Assembly (NCBI GenBank): GCA_027563935.2
Contig: CM050449.1
Span: forward strand, 54,081,949 to 54,145,948
Source: Costus lasius
Lineage: Eukaryota; Streptophyta; Magnoliopsida; Zingiberales; Costaceae
DNA: 64,000 nucleotides
Direction: 5' to 3'
Numbering within the stretch: position 1 is the stretch's first letter; each line of letters opens with the position of its first letter. A program made the translations under genes and the position numbers. The notes below the pieces were generated by a model. That model was given only the letters and a program-made list of their open reading frames with translations. It did no database searches and was not told the origin of the DNA. Below are positions 13,169 to 22,859 of the stretch, in pieces.

Positions 13169-13177
13169 TATAAAAGG
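13169..13177 (+). promoter_or_regulatory. TATA box of the copia C 5' LTR
   Basis: TATAAAAGG followed by CATGGTTATTATTC. The same TATAAAGGCATGG context recurs near the start of the copia F LTR (about 32961), supporting a shared core promoter. Transcription would start near 13200. That start is inferred from usual TATA spacing and not shown by the sequence. Confidence 0.65.
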
Positions 13178-13863
13178 CATGGTTATTATTCAGGTTGTTA
13201 CCTTGTCTGCTGTAATAAGTGTACTTCTGAATAATGTCTCAAAGCTGTTCAGCTAGGCTGACAGGCCATAAGTCCTTAGTCGATATATCTTGGTGAACAT
13301 GAGACAGCCTTGATATGATTGAGACTGATATGAGTGCTACTCCTATAGGATGCTTCGAGCATAGAATAAGATGTAGACTCATGGGTACATTGGATGTACT
13401 GGACAGACCCTACTGGGATATTCCATTGCTTGTCACAATGTGAATGATCCTTGTAAGCAGCAAGTGGCACATGTCCTTTGACTTGAGATCACTTGTGTTT
13501 CTAAATGATGATTGTCATTGTTTTGAGGTAGTTCAATATCATTTGAAACATAATGATTATAGACTATCTTGGATGGTGAGCTTGAGTCAGGTTAGGGCAC
13601 TTGTGATAGATAAAGGATTGCCGTCTCCTTGTTCAAGGAGTGTGATGTTCTAAAGGGGCCCCCCCCTCTATAAGAGATGATTGAGAAAGTGTATGGCCAT
13701 ACCCAGATGACAGTGTTCATCTGATCTAATCATGCTCATAGTATTGGAGTTACAGGCTTGACATGCTTGTCCAATAAGAACATCCAGTGGCAAAGGAAAC
13801 ATGCATGCCTCGTGAGTTTGATTCACACTTGTGCTATGGTTTGGGAGTAGTCTTGGAAGACTC

Positions 13864-13954
13864 TTTCCTTTATATCGGGAGACAGTGATGTGTTGCTAGA
13901 TACCCCTCACTGATCGTGATAACGTGAGTTATCGTTACCGACATTTAAAGGAAA
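13864..13954 (+). promoter_or_regulatory. predicted three-way-junction RNA element in copia LTR leader (reference copy)
   Basis: Pairing seen in the sequence: outer helix TTTCCTTTA (13864-13872) with TAAAGGAAA (13946-13954), nine perfect pairs, extended by TCGG (13875-13878) with CCGA (13938-13941). Hairpin 2 is CAGTGA (13883-13888) with TCACTG (13907-13912) around the 18-nt loop TGTGTTGCTAGATACCCC. Hairpin 3 is GATAAC (13918-13923) with GTTATC (13928-13933), closed by GTGA. Other copies have GTAA or GTGA in hairpin 3, both GNRA tetraloops. Copia F has the same layout with different helix sequences and the identical 18-nt loop. It sits about 660 nt downstream of the predicted start of transcription. 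Its function is unknown; packaging, dimerisation or translation control are possibilities. Confidence 0.65.
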
Positions 13955-14828
13955 CCCTCAGGGTCGCACAAATTGGAGATATGGCTTACTTGAGTAAGAT
14001 CGTGTGGACTGAATTGTTTGGGTTCAGTTTAAAGGGATTTAATCTCTGATTGTAAGTGAGATCTGGTCTGATCATGTTTGATTGATTAGGGCTTGAGATC
14101 GGTAAGCTTCGATCGAGAGAGATGATGCTAGATCGGTGAGATCAAGAGCATCAGGAGATGAACGGTTAGATCTTGAACCATTAGGTTCATAGATGGTCTA
14201 GACCATTTATTGGCTTGGCTTGGGTTAATTGGTCTTGGACCAAACCGACATTGAACCGGCTCATGGATGAGCGCATGGTTCATGTAAGGTGAGTTAAGGG
14301 CTTGGTTCACTTGGCGTGAACGCTTAAGCCTTCAACACATTCCATATTTGGAATTCGGTTTTCAAATGGGATGTGTGTAACGCCTCCACATAAGTGTGGG
14401 AGGTTACTCACTTGTTGAATGCGCTTGTGAAGGCTTCTCCAATTTTCGGTGAAGCACGACAAGGACGAAGACAAGAAAAAGGAGTCTCGCCAAGCAAGCT
14501 ATTCTCTCCCTTCCATACGGCAAAGAACCTTGAAGCCTTGCTAGCACAAGGACGACAAGGTGTAGGCCATTTTTCTTCTTGTGTGTGGCACACTTTGGAG
14601 GAGAACCCTATCGTTCTCTAGCTTCCAAGCCGACTCCTTCCCATGGCCATGGTAACGAATCTCTCACTTGTTATTCAAGTTGATTATATGAAAGTATAGA
14701 ATGCGATCTTATGTGGAAACCCTAATTCCGCTGCTATGAGAAAGAAAGATATGACTTGCGCCCCCCTCATGAAAGGGGTTCTTCTCACAATAGGGTTTGC
14801 GCTCCCCTCTTGAAAGGGTTCCATCAAT

Positions 14829-14840
14829 TGGTATCAGAGC
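14829..14840 (+). other. primer binding site of copia C (tRNA-iMet)
   Basis: TGGTATCAGAGC, complementary to the 3' end of initiator-methionine tRNA, two bases after the 5' LTR. It primes minus-strand cDNA synthesis. Confidence 0.95.
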
Positions 14841-16649
14841 GAATCTATACTTTTTCATATGATTGCTTGCGGTTCTAATGAGTAGATCATCATGTTTGAT
14901 CCATGAATATGTTTGTGAATAGATCTAAAGGTGATTGCTTACATGCCGAAACCTACATGCTAGTTTAGAACTTAGATGTATGTTTCTTCATGAGTTGCGC
15001 AAGATGTATGTTTCTTCATGAGTTGCGCATGTTGTTGTGTTGGCGCATGATAAGTATGTTGAATGGTTGAATGATATTTCATCAAATCTTATACCTACTT
15101 GCGCGCAAACATTTAGATCTATATGCATCTACTATAAACCCTTAGATGGGTTGATGGGGCTGAAGTCACCTCTAGGTTAGATCCATTAGTCTGATCAGAC
15201 CATCTGACAGTCTAGATGGATCGACCAGATGGCACCTGTGCGCAAGCACTAGGTGGCCATAGGTCGATTGCATCTTAGGCGTGTAGCGAGGTCTGGTTGA
15301 GACAACCAGTGAACACTCTTGAGTTAGGCCCGGGGTCACACCCGCTTGCCAAACCTCTTGAAGGTGGTTCAGCCCTTGGGGCATGCATGGTTGACCATTA
15401 GGTCAACTCGGGTCAGTTAGGACTCGGTGCATGCAAGGGCACAGGATCTAACTAGATGGATGAGTGGATCCCTATCAATGGACCATTGTAAGGTTGTAGG
15501 GCTCATAAGGAAATTAAAATTGATGCCATGGGGTTTTCAAAACTTTTAATTTCAAGATGATTGGATCACATGTTGATTGAACCATATGCTTGTTTATTTA
15601 GTCTTATGTGGGTTGCCCAATTGTGTGCTGTGCTGGGGCCTGCGTGCCTGGACTTAAAAATTGTAAATTAATTTGTGATCTGCGAATCACATTGTACTTA
15701 ATTTATAATATGTTGTTGACCTGCGAGTCAACCTTGTCTAGATAGATCAAATGTACTTTGATTAGACAAGAACAAAGGCACACATCCAAGAGGGGCATTC
15801 ACCTGGTGGTGCACCTGAGGTGCTCTTGGCGCTAGGGCACTGGGTTGGACCAGATGAGATGCCATGAAGCTCAAGTGAAGACTTAAGTAATATTAAGGTC
15901 TTACTAGGGTTCATGGGCTTTTACCACATAAGATCATGCTTTCTACTTATTGCTAATAATTAGAATTGCATATTTATGTTTATCTTCTGCTATAGCCATA
16001 GGACATGCCTGATAGTAAGAAGATAAAAGACCGTTAAAATCCAACGCTAACATATCAAGCTCGTAAGCCTTCTGACGCGAAACCTCACCTTTCTGACTAT
16101 CGTTGGAGCCGTGTTGAACCCACTCAGTGGGCACGTCCATCTATCTTCAGACGGTGCTGGATTTCACCTGCGTGTTACAGAGTTGGAATTTATCCCCTCT
16201 CGTTGCTCAGCATAGCACGTGGTGGTCCAGGGAGTAGGTCAGGTCAGCTTGACCATGTAGACTACATATGTGGCGCATATGGTAGCACATGGAGGCAGCC
16301 ATCTCTGGGATCAGAGACTGTGTTGTACCAACTCAGTTGGCACAGTCTGCTGGATTGCCAAGATGAAGGGGAATCGCACGGGTTGGCGATTGGCTGGGAC
16401 AGCCTACCAGAAACTAGTGCTTGTCATCTCTGTGCATCTTATCTCGCCTGAGCGGGACGCGGAGACCAAGTATGAAATCTGGATCCCATCTCACTAAAAG
16501 AGTGTTTACTCTTTCGGACTGTTTACTGGATTTTTCAGTCAGACAAAATAGTGAGAAAAGAATCTTTCTTAAGTCCTGGATTGATTCTGAAACATTGATA
16601 CTGACCTTGCTGTTCTTGCTTGTTGTAGATTCCTGCAGCAACGAACACC
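14841..16649 (+). other. copia C untranslated leader
   Basis: 1.8 kb between the primer site and the gag start, with no convincing ORF. It contains a perfect 28-bp tandem duplication (14974-15001 and 15002-15029). With R-U5 the predicted leader is about 3.4 kb, unusually long, and would hold any packaging and dimerisation signals. Confidence 0.75.
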
Positions 16650-19600
16650 ATGAGCTTCAATGTGCGATCCCTACTGGAAAGGGAGAAGTTTGCTGGGCCG
16701 AACTTCTCTGACTGGTTCGGACACCTTAAGATTGTTCTTAAGGCAGAGAGGAAACTGTATGTCCTCGAGACGGCGATACCGCCGCAGCCCGCTCCGAACG
16801 CCGCAAGGGCGGTTCGGGATGCCTACGAAAAGCACGTCAATGATAGCATTGATGTCGCTTGCCTGATGCTAGCGTCTATGACGCCACCGCTGCAGCGTCA
16901 GCATGAGGATATGTCGGCTATAGAGATTATAGCGAACCTCAAGATGCTGTATGCTGCACAGGCGAGGACAGAACGCTATAATCTGACGAAGCTCTTCTTT
17001 CAGAGCAAACTGGCTGAAGGGAGCCCAGTGGGAGCTCACGTGCTCAAGATGATTGGGCACAAGGAGGCTCTGGAGAAACTGGGGCATACCATCAACCAGG
17101 AGCTTGCTGTGGACATTATTCTGCAGTCTCTTCCGCCCTCTTTCGATGCGTTCATTATTAACTTTAATATGAACAAGATCGATTGTACGCCGGCAGAGCT
17201 GCTGAATATGCTCTTGACCACTGAGGAAACTCTGAAGGGTAAGCCTTCAACCTCTGTCTTGATGGTTCCTTCTAGGAACAAGAAGAAGGGGAAGAAGGGC
17301 AAGGCCCCTGTCAAGAATTACAGCAAGGCCCTGAAACAGAAGGTGAAGCGGTCAAAGGATAACAGGTGTTTCCACTGTGGCCAGCTGGGTCACTGGAAAA
17401 AGGACTGTAAAGCGCTCCAAGGAGATAAGAGGGGAAGCATCGCTTCTGGCTCAGGTATATATGTGACTGAGGTCATGTTATCTTCTTCTACCATTTCATG
17501 GGTGTTGGACACTGCATGTGGAGTTCACATTTGTTCAAATGTACAGGAACTCAAGAGAAGAAGGCAGGTGGGACAGCATGAGGTAGACCTACGAGTTGGA
17601 AACGGGGCACGGGTTGCTGCTGTTGCTGTAGGAGACTATTTCATTTCTTTACCATCTGGCGTTGTATTAGAATTAAACAATTGTTATTTTGTACCGAGTA
17701 TTACCAAGAATATTATCTCTATTCCTGCTCTTGTCAGGAAAGGATTTGCCTTTGAATGCAATATTTCAAAGTGTGTTTTATCTCATGATAATATTGTGTA
17801 TGCAACTGGTTCAATTAACAATGGGTTATACATGTTGGACATGGAAAATTCTATACAAAACATTGATAATAAGAAAGCCAAGTATGCTGATGACAGCACC
17901 TTGCTATGGCATAGTCGTTTAGGCCATATAAACGAGAAGCGCATTAAGCGGTTGCATGATCATGGACTGCTGGGATCATTCTCCTATGAGGAGATTGATA
18001 CATGCAAAGCTTGTTTGATGGGTAAAATGACGAAGTCACCTTTTTCTAACAAAGGTCAAAGGACTTCAGGTTTACTTGACCTTATACACAGTGATGTGTG
18101 TGGGCCATTTAGTAAACATGCCAGAGGTGGCTATCAGTACTTCATTACCTTTACTGATGATTTCAGTAGGTATGGGTATGTCTATTTAATGAGACATAAA
18201 AGTGAATCTTTTGACAAGTTCAGAGAGTTCAAAAATGAAGTACAAAATCAGTTAGGCCGAAATATCAAGGCACTTCGTTCTGATCGAGGTGGAGAATACC
18301 TGAGTCATACGTTTACTGACTATCTGAAGGAGTGTGGGATTATCTCACAGCTCACTCCGCCAGGAACACCGCAATGGAATGGTGTGTCCGAGAGGAGAAA
18401 TAGAACGTTACTAGACATGGTTCGTTCTATGATGAGTCAGGCTACTCTTCCATACTCCTTTTGGGGTTTTGCACTGGAAACAGCTGCAAAGGTACTAAAC
18501 CGAGTGCCATCCAAGGCAGTTTCAAAGACGCCATATGAACTATGGTATGGGAAACAGCCAAGCTTGACATTTATCAGGATCTGGGGTTGCGAGGCTTATG
18601 TCAAAAAGCTCGCCTCTGGGAAACTAGAGAGCAGATCTGTAAAATGTATCTTTGTCGGTTACCCTAAGGAAACTAAGGGTTATTATTTCTACGATCCCAA
18701 AGAGAACAAGGTGTTTGTTGCTCGGACGGCCATATTTCTTGAGAAGGAATTTCTTCTGCAAGAGGCCAGTGGGAGAGAAATAAAGCTGGATGAGATTCCA
18801 GAGGAAGGACAAAGTAGTCAAGCACAGTTGGATGAGCCTGAGCCGGTAAATCAGGTTATTGAGCAACCTGAGGCTCAAATATCACGGGAACCGCGAAGAT
18901 CGGGTAGGATCCGTCGACAGCCTGAGCGCTATGACGGAGTCTACATCATTGATAATGATGAACCCCTCACTTATGCGGATGCGGTCAGTGGACCGGAGTC
19001 AGCTAGATGGCTTGAAGCTATGCGAGCCGAGATGGACTCCATGTCAGATAACCAAGTCTGGGATTTGGTTGATCCGCCTCCGGGAGTAATCCCTATAGGC
19101 TGTAAATGGATCTTCAAGAAGAAGATTGACATGGATGGTAACGTGGTTACCTATAAAGGCAGGCTAGTTGCGAAAGGTTTCAAACAAATCTACGGGATAG
19201 ATTATGATGAAACTTTCTCTCCTGTAGCCATGTTTAAGTCTATTCGGATTCTTTTCGCGATAGCAGCATATTACGACTATGAGATCTGGCAAATGGATGT
19301 GAAAACAGCTTTCCTTAATGGAAATCTGGATGAGGATGTGTATATGACACAACCGGAAGGTTTCACTAATCCAGCAGATCGTCATAAAATATGCAAGTTA
19401 AAGAAGTCCATTTATGGACTTAAACAAGCATCAAGAAGCTGGAATATTCGTTTTGATGAATCAATCTCTGAGTTTGGTTTCATCAAGAACGAAGATGACC
19501 CGTGTGTATATAAAAGGTTTAGTGGGAGCGTAATTACATTCCTAATCCTCTACGTCGATGATATCTTAATCATTGGAAATGATATTCCTGAACTGCATGC

Positions 19601-20534
19601 TGTTAAGGCATGGTTAGGAAAATGTTTCCAGATGAAAGATTTAGGAGAAGCAGCCTATGTATTAGGTGTGAAGATCTACCGGGATAGATCTAAAAGGCTT
19701 CTCGGGCTGTGCCAGAGCACTTACATCGATAAGGTCCTGGAGAGATTCCATTTAGAGAATTCTAAACGTGGATATCTTCCAGTCAGACATGGTCTGAATC
19801 TTTCAAAGAGTCAGTGTCCACAAACACAGACTGAGAAAGATGAAATGGACAATACGCCTTATGCTTCGGCTATTGGGTCCATTATGTATGCGATGTTATG
19901 TACTCGCCCAGACGTCGCTTACGGGTTAAGCGTGACCAGTCGATTCCAAAGTAATCCAGGTTTGGCGCACTGGATTGCGGTCAAGAACATTTTAAAATAT
20001 CTGCGGAGGACCAAAGATATGTTCTTGATATATGGTGGTCAGGAAGAACTCAGTATAGAGGGATATACTGACGCTTCGTTCCAGTCGGACCAGGATGATT
20101 TCCGATCGCAGTCACGCTATATTTTTAGCTTGAATGGTGGAGCAGTGGTGTGGAAGAGTTTCAAACAGTCAACTGTTGCTGATTCCACAACAGAAGCCGA
20201 GTATGTTGCAGCCTCGGAAGCATCCAAGGAGGCAGTGTGGATTCGTAAGTTCGTGAGAGAACTTGGTGTCGTTCCTTCGAGTGCTGATCCTTTGGTTATC
20301 TTCTGTGATAACACTGGAGCCATCGCACAAGCAAAGGAACCGCGGTCGCACCAGAAGTCCAAGCACATACAGAGACGGTTTCACTTGATCCGGGAGATCA
20401 TTGATCGTGGCGAGATCAAAATATGCAAGGTTCATACAGATGACAATCTGGCAGACCCGCTTACCAAGCCTCTGGCGCAGCAGAAGCATGAGAAGCACTG
20501 TAATAATATGGGTTTGAGATTTCTCAACCATTAG
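16650..20534 (+). CDS. copia C gag-pol polyprotein, complete (1294 aa)
   Basis: One uninterrupted ORF encodes the whole copia polyprotein in Ty1/copia order. Gag occupies about residues 1-260 and ends in the zinc knuckle CFHCGQLGHWKKDC (C240 onward). The aspartic protease has DTACG with D287. The GAG-pre-integrase motif HSRLGH starts at H421. The integrase core has D482, D503 or D504, and E581 in the GVSERRNRT context. Reverse transcriptase has the YVDD catalytic box at 968-971. RNase H has D1141 (GYTDASF), STTEAEY and CDNTGA. The ATG at 16650 is chosen because MSFNVRSLLEREKFAGPNF matches the usual N-terminus of this gag and also starts the same frame in copia B. No stop or frameshift separates gag from pol, so one precursor is expected, cleaved by its own protease. 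The element looks coding-competent; expression is not known. Confidence 0.97.
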   Translation: MSFNVRSLLEREKFAGPNFSDWFGHLKIVLKAERKLYVLETAIPPQPAPNAARAVRDAYEKHVNDSIDVACLMLASMTPPLQRQHEDMSAIEIIANLKMLYAAQARTERYNLTKLFFQSKLAEGSPVGAHVLKMIGHKEALEKLGHTINQELAVDIILQSLPPSFDAFIINFNMNKIDCTPAELLNMLLTTEETLKGKPSTSVLMVPSRNKKKGKKGKAPVKNYSKALKQKVKRSKDNRCFHCGQLGHWKKDCKALQGDKRGSIASGSGIYVTEVMLSSSTISWVLDTACGVHICSNVQELKRRRQVGQHEVDLRVGNGARVAAVAVGDYFISLPSGVVLELNNCYFVPSITKNIISIPALVRKGFAFECNISKCVLSHDNIVYATGSINNGLYMLDMENSIQNIDNKKAKYADDSTLLWHSRLGHINEKRIKRLHDHGLLGSFSYEEIDTCKACLMGKMTKSPFSNKGQRTSGLLDLIHSDVCGPFSKHARGGYQYFITFTDDFSRYGYVYLMRHKSESFDKFREFKNEVQNQLGRNIKALRSDRGGEYLSHTFTDYLKECGIISQLTPPGTPQWNGVSERRNRTLLDMVRSMMSQATLPYSFWGFALETAAKVLNRVPSKAVSKTPYELWYGKQPSLTFIRIWGCEAYVKKLASGKLESRSVKCIFVGYPKETKGYYFYDPKENKVFVARTAIFLEKEFLLQEASGREIKLDEIPEEGQSSQAQLDEPEPVNQVIEQPEAQISREPRRSGRIRRQPERYDGVYIIDNDEPLTYADAVSGPESARWLEAMRAEMDSMSDNQVWDLVDPPPGVIPIGCKWIFKKKIDMDGNVVTYKGRLVAKGFKQIYGIDYDETFSPVAMFKSIRILFAIAAYYDYEIWQMDVKTAFLNGNLDEDVYMTQPEGFTNPADRHKICKLKKSIYGLKQASRSWNIRFDESISEFGFIKNEDDPCVYKRFSGSVITFLILYVDDILIIGNDIPELHAVKAWLGKCFQMKDLGEAAYVLGVKIYRDRSKRLLGLCQSTYIDKVLERFHLENSKRGYLPVRHGLNLSKSQCPQTQTEKDEMDNTPYASAIGSIMYAMLCTRPDVAYGLSVTSRFQSNPGLAHWIAVKNILKYLRRTKDMFLIYGGQEELSIEGYTDASFQSDQDDFRSQSRYIFSLNGGAVVWKSFKQSTVADSTTEAEYVAASEASKEAVWIRKFVRELGVVPSSADPLVIFCDNTGAIAQAKEPRSHQKSKHIQRRFHLIREIIDRGEIKICKVHTDDNLADPLTKPLAQQKHEKHCNNMGLRFLNH

Positions 20535-20543
20535 ATTAAGTGC

Positions 20544-20553
20544 AAGTGGGAGA
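20544..20553 (+). other. polypurine tract of copia C
   Basis: AAGTGGGAGA one base before the 3' LTR, expected primer for plus-strand DNA synthesis. The same tract precedes the LTRs of copia A and copia F. Confidence 0.85.
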
Positions 20554-20554
20554 T

Positions 20555-22287
20555 TGTTGGGGTATGCCCTTAAGGCTAATGTTTGAGGCCTTGGGATTGT
20601 AAAAGTATCATGTAATAAACTCTTATGTTTATAAAAGGCATGGTTATTATTCAGGTTGTTACCTTGTCTGCTGTAATAAGTGTACTTCTGAATAATGTCT
20701 CAAAGCTGTTCAGCTAGGCTGACAGGCCATAAGTCCTTAGTCGATATATCTTGGTGAACATGAGACAGCCTTGATATGATTGAGACTGATATGAGTGCTA
20801 CTCCTATAGGATGCTTCGAGCATGGAATAAGATGTAGACTCATGGGTACATTGGATGTACTGGACAGACCCTACTGGGATATTCCATTGCTTGTCACAAT
20901 GTGAATGATCCTTGTAAGCAGCAAGTGGCACATGTCCTTTGACTTGAGATCACTTGTGTTTCTAAATGATGATTGTCATTGTTTTGAGGTAGTTCAATAT
21001 CATTTGAAACATAATGATTATAGACTATCTTGGATGGTGAGCTTGAGTCAGGTTAGGGCACTTGTGATAGATAAAGGATTGCCGTCTCCTTGTTCAAGGA
21101 GTGTGATGTTCTAAAGGGGCCCCCCCCTCTATAAGAGATGATTGAGAAAGTGTATGGCCATACCCAGATGACAGTGTTCATCTGATCTAATCATGCTCAT
21201 AGTATTGGAGTTACAGGCTTGACATGCTTGTCCAATAAGAACATCCAGTGGCAAAGGAAACATGCATGCCTCGTGAGTTTGATTCACACTTGTGCTATGG
21301 TTTGGGAGTAGTCTTGGAAGACTCTTTCCTTTATATCGGGAGACAGTGATGTGTTGCTAGATACCCCTCACTGATCGTGATAACGTGAGTTATCGTTACC
21401 GACATTTAAAGGAAACCCTCAGGGTCGCACAAATTGGAGATATGGCTTACTTGAGTAAGATCGTGTGGACTGAATTGTTTGGGTTCAGTTTAAAGGGATT
21501 TAATCTCTGATTGTAAGTGAGATCTGGTCTGATCATGTTTGATTGATTAGGGCTTGAGATCGGTAAGCTTCGATCGAGAGAGATGATGCTAGATCGGTGA
21601 GATCAAGAGCATCAGGAGATGAACGGTTAGATCTTGAACCATTAGGTTCATAGATGGTCTAGACCATTTATTGGCTTGGCTTGGGTTAATTGGTCTTGGA
21701 CCAAACCGACATTGAACCGGCTCATGGATGAGCGCATGGTTCATGTAAGGTGAGTTAAGGGCTTGGTTCACTTGGCGTGAACGCTTAAGCCTTCAACACA
21801 TTCCATATTTGGAATTCGGTTTTCAAATGGGATGTGTGTAACGCCTCCACATAAGTGTGGGAGGTTACTCACTTGTTGAATGCGCTTGTGAAGGCTTCTC
21901 CAATTTTCGGTGAAGCACGACAAGGACGAAGACAAGAAAAAGGAGTCTCGCCAAGCAAGCTATTCTCTCCCTTCCATACGGCAAAGAACCTTGAAACCTT
22001 GCTAGCACAAGGACGACAAGGTGTAGGCCATTTTTCTTCTTGTGTGTGGCACACTTTGGAGGAGAACTCTATCGTTCTCTAGCTTCCAAGCCGACTCCTT
22101 CCCATGGCCATGGTAACGAATCTCTCACTTGTTATTCAAGTTGATTATATGAAAGTATAGAATGCGATCTTATGTGGAAACCCTAATTCCGCTGCTATGA
22201 GAAAGAAAGATATGACTTGCGCCCCCCTCATGAAAGGGGTTCTTCTCACAATAGGGTTTGCGCTCCCCTCTTGAAAGGGTTCCATCA
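20555..22287 (+). repeat. 3' LTR of copia C
   Basis: 1733 bp, about three substitutions from the 5' LTR by eye. RNA-element copy at 21325-21415. Ends ...TTCCATCA, followed by TSD ATGTT (22288-22292). Confidence 0.96.
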
Positions 22288-22292
22288 ATGTT

Positions 22293-22493
22293 CACCAAGA
22301 TATATCGACTAAGGACATTACAGCATGTCAGCCAAGCTGAACAGCATTGAGACATTATTCAGAAGCACACTTATTGCAGCAGATAATGTAACAATCTGAA
22401 TAACAACCATTGCCTTTATAAACTTAGAGTTTATACATGATACTGATAGAGTCCCAAGGCCTCAAACATTAGCCTTAAGGGCATACCCCAACA
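22293..22493 (-). repeat. copia B 5' LTR, remaining segment
   Basis: Continues 13093 of the copia B LTR after the copia C insertion and ends GCATACCCCAACA. The next bases, GGAAG (22494-22498), are the second copy of the copia B TSD. Confidence 0.94.
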
Positions 22494-22498
22494 GGAAG

Positions 22499-22792
22499 GA
22501 GCCGCCGGCGCAAGACTCGGAAGATGCCGCCGAAAGTGAAGACGCGAGCGAACTTCGGGAGAAAACTAAACAGGGGAGCGGCAAATCTTGCGGCGTGTGA
22601 GAGGAGAATAATTAGAGGTTAGGGATTTTGATTTTTTTTTTTTTTGGATTAAGGAATTAAGAGTTTTATTTATAGGAAAATTTGGAGAGAAAATAGGGCA
22701 AAATAAATTGGGATTTAGGGAGAGATTTTAGGGCTACTTAGACTAGGATTCCTAAATTTAAAATTTAAAATAAAAAAAATCAAGGTATAACA
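22499..22792 (-). repeat. gypsy 1 3' LTR, remaining segment
   Basis: Continues the LTR broken at 4709 and ends ...CAAGGTATAACA. It matches 28395-28692. Immediately beyond it, read on the minus strand, lies the tract AAGGGGTGAATAA, the likely polypurine tract. Confidence 0.9.
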
Positions 22793-22859
22793 TTATTCAC
22801 CCCTTAAAAAGAATTTGGTCCTCCAAATTCAGAGTAAACAAAATTTAATAGCATAACTA

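Larger units (their letters stand above)
13094..14826 (+). repeat. 5' LTR of copia C
   Basis: 1733 bp from TGTTGGGGTATG to ...GGGTTCCATCA. The TATA box lies only about 75 bp from the start, so U3 is short and most of the LTR (R-U5) should be transcribed into the leader. It contains several inverted repeats, described separately, and a GC-rich homopolymer patch near 13656-13668. Confidence 0.96.
13094..22287 (+). mobile_element. intact Ty1/copia (Angela-like) retrotransposon C
   Basis: A complete 9194-bp element with identical-length LTRs of 1733 bp, TG...CA ends, perfect TSD ATGTT (13089-13093 and 22288-22292), tRNA-iMet primer site, polypurine tract and an open 1294-aa gag-pol ORF. It lies inside an LTR of copia B. 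By eye the LTRs differ at about three positions (G/A near 13365 vs 20826, then two substitutions near 14535 and 14605). At a commonly used plant rate of 1.3e-8 per site per year this corresponds to well under 0.1 million years. It is the youngest insertion in the window and has every part needed for autonomous transposition. Confidence 0.97.
4710..22493 (-). mobile_element. Ty1/copia (Angela-like) retrotransposon B, minus strand, interrupted by copia C
   Basis: Bounded by TGAAAGGTCCCC at the left and ...GCATACCCCAACA at the right (plus-strand view), with a perfect TSD GGAAG at 4705-4709 and 22494-22498. Removing copia C and one TSD copy leaves about 8.6 kb. It inserted into the LTR of gypsy 1. 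About 525 bp covering RNase H, the polypurine tract and the first 27 bp of the 3' LTR are missing, and the polyprotein has four in-frame stops, so it cannot move by itself. The two LTRs differ at about five positions by eye, so the insertion is recent. Confidence 0.95.

Noticed and set aside
13864..13954. Three-way junction as a hammerhead ribozyme (retrozyme-type)
   Set aside because: The hammerhead core CTGATGA...GAAA is absent in the required positions.
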